This document shows positions 1 to 8,505 of a stretch of 48,083 bases of DNA, in pieces (the first letter of the stretch is position 1; each line of letters opens with the position of its first letter). The notes under the pieces were generated by a model. That model worked only from the letters and a program-made list of their open reading frames with translations, did not search any database and was not told the DNA's origin. A program made the position numbers and the translations under genes. Source of the DNA: Gammaproteobacteria bacterium (lineage in GTDB: Bacteria > Pseudomonadota > Gammaproteobacteria > Steroidobacterales > Steroidobacteraceae); contig SCUD01000022.1 in the NCBI GenBank assembly GCA_004297335.1, forward strand, positions 1-48,083, given 5' to 3'.

Positions 1-1
1 C

Positions 2-2293
2 GAGGATGGTGCGCTGTTCCGGTTCCTCGCCGCCGGCAAGCGCAGCGTCGTCATCGATCCGCTCGACCCGGCCTGCGGCGCACAGGTGCTGGCGGTACTC
101 GACGAGGCGGACGCCATCGTCTGGAGCGCGGGCTCGCCCCTCGCCGCGCATCCACAGCTGCAGCCGGCGGTGCTGCGGGCTGCGCTGCCGCGCGCGATCG
201 TCACCTCCATCACGCCGTTCGGCCTGACCGGGCCGTGGGCTGATCGTCCGGCCAGCGATCTCGTCCTGCAGGCGCTGACCGGTGGTCCGGCGATTCGCGG
301 CCTGCCCGGGCGGCCGCCGATTGCGAGCGGCGGCCAGCCGAGCGAATGGGTCGCGGGCACGTTCGCGGCACTCGGGACACTTGCGGCCCGGCACCGCGCG
401 CTGTCGACTGGTGCCGGGGAGCTGCTCGATGTGTCGATGTTCGAGTCGCTGCTGCTGACGCAGGACCTGTACCCGGTCACCTACTACTCGGTCGCCGGCC
501 ATCCGTGGCGGGCGGGCAAGACGCCCAACATGCCGGGCATCGAGCCGACCGCGGACGGCTACATCGGCCTCGCGGTCGTCACGGCGCAGAACTGGCACGA
601 CTTCTGTGTGCTGATCGGCCGGCCCGACTGGGCCAGAGATGAATCGCTGTACACGTACAAAGGACGCTGGGCACGCTGGACCGAGCTGATCCCCGCCATC
701 CGCGCCGCCACCCAGGCGCGCAGCACCGCGGAGCTGCTCGAGACGGCGGCACTGCTGCGCCTGCCGGTCGCGCCGGTCGGCAACGGCGCGACGGTCCCGC
801 AGTTCGATCATTTCGCCGAGCGCGGTGAGTATGTCCGCAACCCGACCGGCGGATTCCTGCAGCCGGTCGCGCCCTATCGCCTGTCCGGCGGTGCAGCGCC
901 GCGACCCTTCGGGCCGGCGCCCTCGCTCGGCGAACTCGAGCTGCCGGCTGCGCCGGGTGCGGGTGTCTGGCCCGGCCGCGAGCGGGTCGCGACCGTCGCG
1001 CGCAGTCCTGTCGGCCATGCACCGGCAGCAGCGTCATTGCCGTTTCATGGCCTGCGCGTCCTCGAATTCACTGCATTCTGGGCCGGTCCGCTGGTCGGCC
1101 AGTTCTTCGCGATGCTGGGCGCGGAGGTGATTCACGTCGAGTCACCGGCTCACATCGATGGCCTGCGCGGCCATACTTTGCGCACAGTCGGCGAGGAACT
1201 CTGGTGGGAGTGGTCGCCGCTGTTCCTGGGGCCGAACACCAACAAGCGTGGTCTCGCCCTCGACCTGCAGAGTGACGCGGGGCGTGGCATCGCGCGGCGG
1301 CTTGCGGCCCGCTGCGACTTCGTGCTCGATAACTTCAGCCCGCGCGTGCTCGAGCAATGGGGGTTCAATTATCCGGACCTGAGTCGCGAGCACCCGGGCC
1401 TGATCATGCTGCGGATGCCGGCCTTTGGACTCGATGGCCCCTGGCGCGACCGCATCGGGTTCGCTTATACGATGGAACAGGTGTCGGGCATGGCCTGGGT
1501 CACCGGCGAGCCGGATGAGCCGCCGCTGACTCCGAACGGCATCTGCGACGCGATGGCCGGCGTGCACGCTACATTCGCCGCCATGCTCGGGCTCGAGCAT
1601 CGCCGCCGCAGCGGGAAGGGCATGTTCATCGAAGTGCCGATGGTCGGCAGCGCCCTCAACCTCGCGGCAGAGCAGGTCATCGAATACTCGGCCTACGGGC
1701 AGCTGCTGCAGCGCAGCGGCAATCGCAGTCCTGCAGCGGCGCCGCAGAACATCTACCGAAGTGCCGCCGATGCAGGGAACGGCGGGCGCGAGTGCTGGAT
1801 CGCGATCTCCGTATGCAGCGATGCTCAGTGGGAGGCGCTGCGGCAGGTGATCGGCGACCCGGTGTGGGCCCGGGACGAAGGCCTGCGCACGGCGTCCGGG
1901 CGGCGACTCGCCCACGACCAGCTCGATGCCGGAATCGGGGCCTGGTGCGCGACACGGCCAGCGGCGGAGACCGCCGAGTTGCTCTGCGCTGCCGGGGTTC
2001 CGGCCGCCGCCGTCGTGCTGCCGTACGAGACGCGGCTGAATCCACAACTGCAGGCGCGTGGCTTCTTCGAGCCGCTGGAGCACCCGGTGGTCGGGCCGGT
2101 GCTGCACGAGGGCTGGCCGGGGCGCTTCTCCTCCGGGCCGCAGCGCTTCCATCGCACACCGGCACCGACCCTCGGGCAGCACAATCGGGAGATCCTCTCC
2201 ACACTGCTCGGGATGAACGACACCGAGATCACTGAACTCGAGGCAGCCGGCGTGATCGGCAGCTGTCCGGTCGGGCAGCAGCGGGCGCGGTGA
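2..2293 (+). CDS. Tandem-domain CaiB/BaiF (family III) CoA-transferase, 5'-truncated by the window edge
   Basis: The frame is open from base 2, so the start lies upstream of the window; 763 residues are visible. Two family III CoA-transferase modules are fused: the first occupies roughly visible residues 1-300 (it already lacks its N-terminal strand), the second begins near residue 348 with LRVLEFTAFWAGPLVGQFFA, the usual start of a CaiB/BaiF fold. Such enzymes move CoA between acyl-CoA and a free acid through an aspartyl or glutamyl anhydride. By my reading the first module has Glu at the catalytic position (LDVSMFESLL, near residue 142), whereas the second has Gly there (IEVPMVGSAL, near 542), so one half may be non-catalytic. 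The substrate cannot be told from the sequence. An alternative in-frame GTG at 86 is not the real start because homology continues upstream of it. Confidence 0.9.
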   Translation, partial: EDGALFRFLAAGKRSVVIDPLDPACGAQVLAVLDEADAIVWSAGSPLAAHPQLQPAVLRAALPRAIVTSITPFGLTGPWADRPASDLVLQALTGGPAIRGLPGRPPIASGGQPSEWVAGTFAALGTLAARHRALSTGAGELLDVSMFESLLLTQDLYPVTYYSVAGHPWRAGKTPNMPGIEPTADGYIGLAVVTAQNWHDFCVLIGRPDWARDESLYTYKGRWARWTELIPAIRAATQARSTAELLETAALLRLPVAPVGNGATVPQFDHFAERGEYVRNPTGGFLQPVAPYRLSGGAAPRPFGPAPSLGELELPAAPGAGVWPGRERVATVARSPVGHAPAAASLPFHGLRVLEFTAFWAGPLVGQFFAMLGAEVIHVESPAHIDGLRGHTLRTVGEELWWEWSPLFLGPNTNKRGLALDLQSDAGRGIARRLAARCDFVLDNFSPRVLEQWGFNYPDLSREHPGLIMLRMPAFGLDGPWRDRIGFAYTMEQVSGMAWVTGEPDEPPLTPNGICDAMAGVHATFAAMLGLEHRRRSGKGMFIEVPMVGSALNLAAEQVIEYSAYGQLLQRSGNRSPAAAPQNIYRSAADAGNGGRECWIAISVCSDAQWEALRQVIGDPVWARDEGLRTASGRRLAHDQLDAGIGAWCATRPAAETAELLCAAGVPAAAVVLPYETRLNPQLQARGFFEPLEHPVVGPVLHEGWPGRFSSGPQRFHRTPAPTLGQHNREILSTLLGMNDTEITELEAAGVIGSCPVGQQRAR

Positions 2294-2321
2294 TGTCTGC
2301 GAATTGAAATTAGAAAAGATA

Positions 2322-2338
2322 TATAACATATTGTTATA
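2322..2338. promoter_or_regulatory. Perfect 17-bp AT-rich palindrome upstream of the antitoxin gene
   Basis: TATAACA-TAT-TGTTATA is a perfect inverted repeat with 7-bp arms inside an AT-rich stretch (about 2305-2357) that contrasts with the GC-rich surroundings. It lies about 105 bp before the antitoxin start. It could be an operator of the toxin-antitoxin locus or a remnant of the inserted segment. There is no GC-rich stem, so it is not a normal intrinsic terminator for the CoA-transferase gene. Confidence 0.4.
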
Positions 2339-2387
2339 AAAGGCATTATTAATATCTGTCGTGCTCACGCCGCTGTTTCGGCGGCTG

Positions 2388-2415
2388 TTGCATTCGGGAT
2401 GGTCTCCGGTATGTT
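2388..2415 (+). promoter_or_regulatory. Candidate sigma70 promoter of the antitoxin gene
   Basis: A TTGCAT hexamer (2388-2393) and a TATGTT hexamer (2410-2415) are separated by 16 bp. The predicted start of transcription is near 2422, leaving a leader of about 20 nt that contains a purine-rich AGGCGGG just before the ATG at 2443. Both boxes are only partial consensus matches. Confidence 0.35.
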
Positions 2416-2442
2416 GCAGCGTAGAACACAGGCGGGCATGCG

Positions 2443-2694
2443 ATGCGTGAGATGAGCGTACGCGAGGCGAATCAGAACTTCTCCCAGCTGATCTCTGCCG
2501 CCGAGCGCGGTGAGACGATCGTCATTACGAAGAACGGTACGCCTGTGGCCAGAATTTCTCCGCAGCGGTCGGATCGCTCAGGAGATCCCGAGTGGTGCGC
2601 TGCGTTCAAGGCGCTCGAACGGTGTCTGCGGTCGAAGCCTGCAACGGGATACCGGGTCGGGCGCATCCTTGAATCTGAGCTCTACGACGATTGA
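2443..2694 (+). CDS. Type II antitoxin, Phd/YefM (prevent-host-death) family
   Basis: This 83-residue protein has the typical family opening MSVREANQNFSQLISAAERG followed by ETIVITKNGTPVARISP. In Phd/YefM proteins this fold dimerises and binds the operator, and the C-terminal part, here about residues 45-83, wraps the toxin. Two starts are possible, ATG 2443 and ATG 2452; the first follows a purine-rich AGGCGGG. The next frame downstream is the remains of a PIN-domain toxin, so this antitoxin now appears to be orphaned. It may still act as a DNA-binding autorepressor; a palindrome lies upstream at 2322-2338. Confidence 0.85.
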   Translation: MREMSVREANQNFSQLISAAERGETIVITKNGTPVARISPQRSDRSGDPEWCAAFKALERCLRSKPATGYRVGRILESELYDD

Positions 2695-3055
2695 GTGATC
2701 GACTCCTTGAGCCGGATGGCGTGATTCCAGCACAGGTGATCGGCGAGTATCTGCGCTTTATTCAACGCCGCGCGCCGCAGGCCCTCGACCGGGCGATCGA
2801 TCAGATCTCGCTCTATCGGGCGACTTTTCTCGTACCGTCCACGACCGAAGCGATCATCAGCTCGGCTGCGGAGGTGCGCGGGCTCACGGCCTCCAGTTCT
2901 GGGATGCCGTAGTCTGTGCGGCCTCGATTTCCGCGGGTGCGGTCGCCCTGCTCACCGAGGATCTGCAGGATGGACGTCGGCTGGAGGGATTGCGCCTGAT
3001 CAACCCGTTCGTAGCGGCCAATACGAAAGTGATCGACGGGCTCCTCGGAGGCTGA
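2691..3055 (+). pseudogene. Decayed PIN-domain (VapC-like) toxin gene
   Basis: The frame starting within the antitoxin stop region reads SDRLLEPDGVIPAQVIGEYL, typical of the middle of a PIN toxin, up to about 2880. It then goes out of frame and would end at 2910-2912. In another frame from about 2885 the sequence continues as GLQFWDAVVCAASISAGAVA and LLTEDLQDGRRLEGLRLINP to a TGA at 3053-3055, the normal C-terminal part with the FWDA and SEDLQ-like motifs. The N-terminal ~35 residues, which should hold the first catalytic Asp (DTNVL-type motif), are absent. The gene therefore has two lesions: N-terminal loss and a frameshift at about 2870-2885. It is very likely a non-functional ribonuclease toxin. 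Confidence 0.75.
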
Positions 3056-3084
3056 GGCAGGCGGAGCCCGGGCGGCTGGTCAGA

Positions 3085-3160
3085 TGGCTCCCCGAGTTGG
3101 ACTCGAACCAACGACCCACGGATTAACAGTCCGTTGCTCTACCGGCTGAGCTATCGGGGA
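3085..3160 (-). tRNA. tRNA-Asn (anticodon GTT), CCA encoded
   Basis: Read on the minus strand the gene starts TCCCCGATAGCTCAG, has the anticodon loop CTGTTAA with GTT, the T arm GGTTCGAGTCC and ends CTCGGGGAGCCA. The 7-bp acceptor stem (TCCCCGA with TCGGGGA) closes perfectly and the 3' CCA is encoded. The length of 76 nt is normal. Confidence 0.96.
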
Positions 3161-3182
3161 AGCGGGCCTGTCAGGGCGCGGA

Positions 3183-3211
3183 ATTGTCGGTGAACCCCCC
3201 GCCCAAGTCAA
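3183..3211 (-). promoter_or_regulatory. Promoter of tRNA-Asn
   Basis: On the minus strand TTGACT (3206-3211) and GACAAT (3183-3188) are separated by exactly 17 bp. Transcription would start near 3176, about 16 nt before the mature tRNA 5' end at 3160. Confidence 0.55.
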
Positions 3212-3229
3212 CCGATCAGCGGCTGCCGA

Positions 3230-4420
3230 TCAGCGGCTGCCGCCGAGCACCCGCCGCATGCGCGCGAGCGCATCCTCGAGCACCGCGTTCGAGGTCGCGA
3301 ACGACAGCCGGAAATGCCCCGGCGCGCCAAACGCGGAGCCGGGAACGACCGCCACGCCGGCCTGGTTGATCAGGAATTCCGCGAACGCCGAATCATCCGC
3401 GCTGCCGACGGCGCGCATCGCCCCGGTGACGTTCGCAAACGCGTAGAACGTGCCCCAGCCGGGCAGGCAGCTGACACCGGGCAGCGCATTGAGGCCGGCG
3501 AGCACGAGATCATGCCGGGCGCGGAAGGCGCGGCACATTTCCGCAACGCAGTCCTGCGGGCCGTTCAGCGCGACGGTGGCGGCTTTCTGCGAGATCGACG
3601 ACGGGTTCGAGGTGCTCTGGCCCTGGATCGTCGCCATCGCGGTGACGAGCTCCGCCGGGCCACCGCAATAGCCGATGCGCCAGCCGGTCATCGCATAGCT
3701 CTTGGAAACGCCGTTGATCGTGACCGTGCGCGGATAGAGGTCCGGGCAGGCGGTCGCGAAGCTGCAGAATGGCTCCGGACCCCACCAGACCGGCTCGTAG
3801 ATGTCGTCGGTCGCGATGACGATGTCGGGATGGCGGGCGAGTACGGCGCCGAGTGCCACCAGTTCCGCGCGCGAATAGGCCGCGCCGGTCGGATTGCAGG
3901 GGCTGTTCAGGATCACGAGCCGCGTGCGCGGCGTGATCGCGGCCGCGAGCTGGGCCGGGGTGATCTTGAAGCCCTGTTCCTGGCCGGCCGCGACGATCAC
4001 CGGCGTGCCGTCCGCAAGCAGCACCATATCCGGGTAGGACACCCAGTACGGCGCCGGGATGATCACCTCGTCGCCGGCATCCAGCAGCGCGCAGCACAGG
4101 TTGAAGATCGTCTGCTTGGCGCCGTTCGAGACCAGGATCTGCGCACGCGTGTACTCGAGACCATTGTCGCGGCGGAACTTGCCGATGATCGCGTCGCGCA
4201 GCTCGTTGGTGCCCTCGACCGCGGTGTAGCGCGTGTGGCCGGCGCGGATCGCCGCGATGCCGGCCTCGGCGACATGGGCGGGCGTGTCGAAATCCGGCTC
4301 GCCGGCTCCCAGGCCGATGATGTCCTTGCCCTCGGCCTTGAGGCGGGCCGCGCGGGCGGTCACGGCGAGGGTCGGGGAGGGCTTGATGCGGCCGATGCGG
4401 GTGGCGAGGCGGATACTCAC
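3230..4420 (-). CDS. Pyridoxal-phosphate aminotransferase, class I (aspartate/aromatic type)
   Basis: The 396-residue product is a fold-type I aminotransferase. It opens with the substrate-arm region GLGAGEPDFDTP and has the cofactor-lysine motif SKSYAMTGWRIGY with Lys near residue 240. NSPCNPTGAAYS, the conserved Asn-Pro stretch, and the C-terminal FRLSFATS with the carboxylate-binding Arg are also present. It most resembles the bacterial 1-gamma/1-beta aspartate (or aspartate/prephenate) aminotransferases; exact substrate preference cannot be read from sequence. The start is GTG at 4420. The gene is divergent from uvrB with a short intergenic region, and tRNA-Asn lies downstream on the same strand. 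Confidence 0.9.
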   Translation of the reverse strand: MSIRLATRIGRIKPSPTLAVTARAARLKAEGKDIIGLGAGEPDFDTPAHVAEAGIAAIRAGHTRYTAVEGTNELRDAIIGKFRRDNGLEYTRAQILVSNGAKQTIFNLCCALLDAGDEVIIPAPYWVSYPDMVLLADGTPVIVAAGQEQGFKITPAQLAAAITPRTRLVILNSPCNPTGAAYSRAELVALGAVLARHPDIVIATDDIYEPVWWGPEPFCSFATACPDLYPRTVTINGVSKSYAMTGWRIGYCGGPAELVTAMATIQGQSTSNPSSISQKAATVALNGPQDCVAEMCRAFRARHDLVLAGLNALPGVSCLPGWGTFYAFANVTGAMRAVGSADDSAFAEFLINQAGVAVVPGSAFGAPGHFRLSFATSNAVLEDALARMRRVLGGSR

Positions 4421-4451
4421 GATTGGCTACCGTTCCGGGGAAAACCCCGCT

Positions 4452-4480
4452 AAGGTACGGGAACGCTTTTTGCGTTGCAA
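4452..4480 (-). promoter_or_regulatory. Candidate promoter of the aminotransferase gene
   Basis: On the minus strand TTGCAA (4475-4480) and TACCTT (4452-4457) lie 17 bp apart, about 30 nt upstream of the GTG start at 4420. A small GGGG-AAAA-CCCC hairpin (4437-4448) falls in the predicted leader. The -10 match is weak. Confidence 0.3.
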
Positions 4481-4492
4481 TACGGGCCGGCA

Positions 4493-6493
4493 TTGAGCGA
4501 GTCACGACCATTCGAACTGTGTGCCGACTACGAGCCGGCCGGTGACCAGCCGCAGGCGATCGCTGCGCTCGTCGACGGCCTGGAGTCCGGTCTTGCGCAC
4601 CAGACGCTGCTCGGGGTCACGGGATCGGGCAAGACCTTCACAGTCGCCAGCGTCATTGAGCGGGTGCAGCGGCCGACGCTCGTGCTGGCCCACAACAAGA
4701 CCCTGGCGGCGCAGCTCTACGGGGAGTTCCGCGCGTACTTTCCGCGCAACGCGGTCGAGTATTTCGTCTCCTACTACGACTACTACCAGCCGGAAGCCTA
4801 TGTCCCGGCCTCGGATACCTACATCGAGAAGGATGCCTCGATCAACGCGCACATCGAGCAGATGCGCCTGTCCGCGACCAAGGCGCTGCTCGAGCGGCCG
4901 GACTCGATCATCGTCGCGACCGTTTCCGCGATCTACGGCCTCGGCGATCCCGAGGCCTACCTGAAGATGGTGCTGCACCTGGTGCGCGGCGAGCGCCTGG
5001 ACCAGCGCCGGCTGCTGCGGCGCCTGGCCGACATGCAGTACACGCGCAACGAGCTGGACCTGCGCCAGGGCACGTTCCGGGTACGCGGCGACGTCGTCGA
5101 CATCTTCCCCGCCGAGTCGGAGCGCGAGGCCGTGCGCGTCCAGTTCTTCGATGACGAACTGGAGTCGCTCGCGGCCCTCGACCCGCTGACCGGCGCGGTA
5201 CTGCGCCAGCTGCCACGTTTCACGGTATTCCCGTCCACGCATTACGTGACGCCGCGCGAGCGGCTGACCGCGGCGCTCGAGCTGATCAAGGTCGAACTGG
5301 TCGAGCGCCTGGCGCAGCTGCGCGCCGCCGGCAAGCTGCTGGAGGCCCAGCGGCTGGAGCAGCGCACGCGCTTCGACCTCGAGATGATGAACGAGCTCGG
5401 CTACTGCGCCGGCATCGAGAACTACTCGCGCTATCTGTCCGGTCGCGCCGCCGGCGAGCCGCCACCCTGCCTGTTCGACTACCTGCCGAACAACGCGCTG
5501 CTGGTGATCGACGAGAGCCACGTGACGATCCCGCAGCTGCAGGGCATGTACCGCGGCGACCGCTCGCGCAAGGAGACGCTGGTCGAGTACGGCTTCCGGC
5601 TGCCATCGGCGCTCGACAACCGGCCACTGCGCTTCGACGAGTTCGAACAGCTGCAGCCGCAGACCATCTATGTATCGGCCACGCCCGCGGCCCGCGAGCT
5701 GCAGAAGTCCGGCCAGGTTGTCGAGCAGGTCGTGCGGCCGACCGGGCTGGTCGACCCGATCGTCGAGGTGCGGCCGGTCGCGACCCAGGTGGACGACCTG
5801 CTCTCGGAGATCCGGCTGCGGGCGCAGCGCAACGAGCGCGTGCTGGTGACCACGCTGACCAAGCGCATGGCCGAGGACCTCACCGCCTACCTGGACGAAC
5901 ACGGTGTCCGGGTCCGCTACCTGCATTCAGACATCGAGACCGTTGAGCGCGTCGAGATCATCCGTGACCTGCGGCTGGCGAAGTTCGACGTACTGGTCGG
6001 TATCAACCTGCTGCGCGAGGGCCTCGACCTGCCGGAGGTCACTCTGGTCGCAATCCTGGATGCGGACAAGGAGGGCTTCCTGCGTTCCGAGGGCTCACTG
6101 ATCCAGACCGTCGGCCGCGCGGCGCGCAACGAGCACGGCGCGGCGATCCTCTATGCGGACCGGATCACGGGCTCGATGCAGCGCGCGCTCGCGGAGATGG
6201 ATCGGCGGCGCGCGCGGCAGCTGGCCTGGAACGAGCAGCACGGCATCGTGCCGAAGACCATCCACAAGGCGGTACGCGACATCATGGAGGGTGCCCGTGC
6301 CGTCCCCGGGCGCGGCGGCGGTGGCCGCGGCGTGCCGCCGCTGGCGCCGGAGCAGGCGCTGCAGCGGATCCGGCAGCTCGAACAGGAGATGTACCGGCTG
6401 GCGCGGAACCTGGAATTCGAGAAGGCCGCCGGGGTCCGTGACGAAATTGCGGCGCTGCGGCCCGCGGTTTTCGGCGGGGAGGACGCGGCCTAG
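4493..6493 (+). CDS. uvrB: Excinuclease ABC subunit UvrB
   Basis: UvrB is the damage-verifying helicase-like subunit of nucleotide excision repair; it receives DNA from UvrA and recruits UvrC. Visible features: Walker A GVTGSGKT, the beta-hairpin with its aromatic run [26 protein letters not shown] (Walker B region), the C-terminal helicase motifs [14 protein letters not shown] and QTVGRAARN, and a C-terminal UVR motif around [21 protein letters not shown] start it at TTG 4493 ([20 protein letters not shown]), which matches the usual family start and gives 666 residues; an in-frame TTG at 4475 would add six. I see no SOS (LexA-type) palindrome in the short upstream gap. Confidence 0.97.
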   Translation: MSESRPFELCADYEPAGDQPQAIAALVDGLESGLAHQTLLGVTGSGKTFTVASVIERVQRPTLVLAHNKTLAAQLYGEFRAYFPRNAVEYFVSYYDYYQPEAYVPASDTYIEKDASINAHIEQMRLSATKALLERPDSIIVATVSAIYGLGDPEAYLKMVLHLVRGERLDQRRLLRRLADMQYTRNELDLRQGTFRVRGDVVDIFPAESEREAVRVQFFDDELESLAALDPLTGAVLRQLPRFTVFPSTHYVTPRERLTAALELIKVELVERLAQLRAAGKLLEAQRLEQRTRFDLEMMNELGYCAGIENYSRYLSGRAAGEPPPCLFDYLPNNALLVIDESHVTIPQLQGMYRGDRSRKETLVEYGFRLPSALDNRPLRFDEFEQLQPQTIYVSATPAARELQKSGQVVEQVVRPTGLVDPIVEVRPVATQVDDLLSEIRLRAQRNERVLVTTLTKRMAEDLTAYLDEHGVRVRYLHSDIETVERVEIIRDLRLAKFDVLVGINLLREGLDLPEVTLVAILDADKEGFLRSEGSLIQTVGRAARNEHGAAILYADRITGSMQRALAEMDRRRARQLAWNEQHGIVPKTIHKAVRDIMEGARAVPGRGGGGRGVPPLAPEQALQRIRQLEQEMYRLARNLEFEKAAGVRDEIAALRPAVFGGEDAA

Positions 6494-6537
6494 TTTCTCG
6501 TGTACAATCCGCGCCCGCTCCGCCCCCCCTGCCACCC

Positions 6538-8352
6538 GTGATCCAGAACCTCCGCAATATCGCGATCATCGCGCACGTCGACCATGGCAAGACCACGCTG
6601 GTCGACAAGCTGCTGCGCCAGTCCGGCACGCTCGACGCGCGCAAGCCCGTCACCGAGCGGGTCATGGACTCGAACGCGCTCGAGCGCGAGCGCGGCATCA
6701 CCATCCTGGCCAAGAACACCGCGATCCTGTGGGGCGATTACCGCATCAACATCGTCGATACGCCGGGCCATGCGGACTTCGGCGGCGAGGTCGAGCGCGT
6801 GCTGTCGATGGTCGACTGCGTGCTGTTGCTGGTGGACGCGGTCGATGGACCAATGCCGCAGACCCGCTTCGTGACCCAGAAGGCCTTTGCGCACGGGCTG
6901 GCGCCGATCGTCGTGATCAACAAGGTCGACCGGCCCGAGGCGCGCCCGGAGTGGGTGCTGAACCAGACCTTCGAGCTGTTCGACCGCCTCGGCGCCAGCG
7001 AACACCAGCTCGACTTCCCGGTCGTGTACTGCTCGGCGCTGCGCGGCGTGGCCGGCCACGACCCGGCGGCACTGGCGGCGGACATGACGCCGCTGTTCGA
7101 GACCATTGTTGCGCGCTGCCCGGCGCCGGACGTGGACGTGGACGCACCGCTGCAGCTGCAGGTGAGCCAGCTCGACTATTCGAATTACGTCGGTTCGATC
7201 GGCATCGGCCGCATCAAGCGCGGGACGCTGCGCCGCAATGCCCAGGTCGCGGTGATCGATCGCGAGGGCAAGGTGCGCAGTGAGCGCATCGGCCAGGTGT
7301 TCGGCTTCCTGGGCCTCGAGCGCATCGAGGTCGAGGAGGCGCGCGCCGGTGACATCGTGGCCTTTTCCGGGCTCGAGGCGCCGAAGATCTCCGACACGGT
7401 CTGCGATCCGGCCCGGGTCGAGGCGCTGCCGGCGCTGGTCGTCGACGAGCCGACGATCAGCATGAGCTTCGAGACCAACACCTCGCCGTTCTTCGGGCGT
7501 GAGGGCCGCTTCGTCACCAGCCGGCAGCTGCGTGAGCGGCTGCTGCGCGAGACGCTGTCGAACGTCGCGTTGCGGGTCGAGGAGACCGATGACCCGGACC
7601 GGTTCACGGTCTATGGCCGCGGCGAGCTGCATCTCGGCGTGCTGATCGAGAACATGCGGCGCGAGGGCTATGAGCTTGCGGTATCGCGACCACGGGTGGT
7701 CGTGAAGGTCGAGGACGGCCGCCGGGTCGAGCCCTGGGAGCAGCTGGCGGTGGACGTCGAGGCCAGCGCCCAGGGAGCGGTGATGGAGGCTCTCGGCGGT
7801 CGCGGTGCCGAGCTGGTGGACATGGTTCCGGACGGTCGCGGTCGCGTGCGGCTCGACTACCGGATTCCGTCGCGCGGGCTGATCGGTTTCCAGACCGAGT
7901 TCCGTACGCTGACGAGCGGTACCGGGTTGATGTACCACGTGTTCGATCATTTCGGGCCGGTGGTGCCGCGCGAGCTGGCCGGGCGGGTAGCTGGCGTGAT
8001 GATCTCGAATGCCCAGGGCACGGCGCTCGCCTATGCGCTGTTCAACCTGCAGGAGCGCGGCCGCCTGTTCGTCGGTCCGGGCGACGAAATCTATGAGGGC
8101 CAGGTCGTCGGCGAGGCGAGCCGCGAGGGCGACATGGTCGTCAACCCGCTGAAGGGCAAGAAGCTGACCAACGTCCGCGCCGCCGGCAAGGACGACAACG
8201 TGCTGCTGACCCCGCCGGTGCGGATGCCCCTCGAACAGGCGATGGAATATGTCGGCGACGACGAGCTCGTCGAGGTCACGCCGCGCAACATCCGGTTGCG
8301 GAAACGCCACTTGCGGGAGGGTGAGCGCAAGCGGGCCGGGCGGGCAGCCTGA
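6538..8352 (+). CDS. typA: Translational GTPase TypA/BipA
   Basis: TypA/BipA is a ribosome-associated translational GTPase of the EF-G superfamily involved in stress adaptation and large-subunit assembly. The 604-residue protein starts [20 protein letters not shown]. It has the G1 motif [13 protein letters not shown] (switch I), DTPGHADF (G3) and NKVD (G4), followed by domain II, the EF-G-like domains III and V, and the TypA-specific C-terminal region with [18 protein letters not shown]. The start is GTG at 6538. No Shine-Dalgarno sequence is apparent in the pyrimidine-rich stretch before it, which is odd for a housekeeping gene. The gene lies 44 bp downstream of uvrB. Confidence 0.97.
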   Translation: MIQNLRNIAIIAHVDHGKTTLVDKLLRQSGTLDARKPVTERVMDSNALERERGITILAKNTAILWGDYRINIVDTPGHADFGGEVERVLSMVDCVLLLVDAVDGPMPQTRFVTQKAFAHGLAPIVVINKVDRPEARPEWVLNQTFELFDRLGASEHQLDFPVVYCSALRGVAGHDPAALAADMTPLFETIVARCPAPDVDVDAPLQLQVSQLDYSNYVGSIGIGRIKRGTLRRNAQVAVIDREGKVRSERIGQVFGFLGLERIEVEEARAGDIVAFSGLEAPKISDTVCDPARVEALPALVVDEPTISMSFETNTSPFFGREGRFVTSRQLRERLLRETLSNVALRVEETDDPDRFTVYGRGELHLGVLIENMRREGYELAVSRPRVVVKVEDGRRVEPWEQLAVDVEASAQGAVMEALGGRGAELVDMVPDGRGRVRLDYRIPSRGLIGFQTEFRTLTSGTGLMYHVFDHFGPVVPRELAGRVAGVMISNAQGTALAYALFNLQERGRLFVGPGDEIYEGQVVGEASREGDMVVNPLKGKKLTNVRAAGKDDNVLLTPPVRMPLEQAMEYVGDDELVEVTPRNIRLRKRHLREGERKRAGRAA

Positions 8353-8505
8353 AGCAAGGGCTTGCACCCACCCGCCCGTGACCGGGCGCGCAGCGCCGGC
8401 GGCGGATCCGCGACCGCCATCACGCTCCAGACTCCGGGCTTCCCCTAGCATCCACTGCATTACGTCGCATCGTGGGGGCACGCTGCGGGATGCATTGGGG
8501 GCCGC

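Noticed and set aside
1142-2368. Long open frame on the minus strand opposite the CoA-transferase
   Set aside because: High-GC shadow frame; composition is Arg/Ala/His-rich with no recognisable motif, while the plus frame has clear family motifs.
4421-4492. SOS (LexA) box upstream of uvrB
   Set aside because: No CTGT-N8-ACAG-like palindrome is visible in the gap; the short GGGG-AAAA-CCCC hairpin there is not an SOS site.
6503-6508. TACAAT as a -10 box for typA
   Set aside because: No acceptable -35 hexamer at 15-19 bp; the sequence upstream is the uvrB end, and read-through from uvrB is equally likely.
8353-8505. Terminator or small RNA in the typA-GGDEF/EAL gap
   Set aside because: Only short GC-rich inverted repeats (for example CGCCCG/CGGGCG near 8382-8398) without a T-tract; nothing else recognisable.
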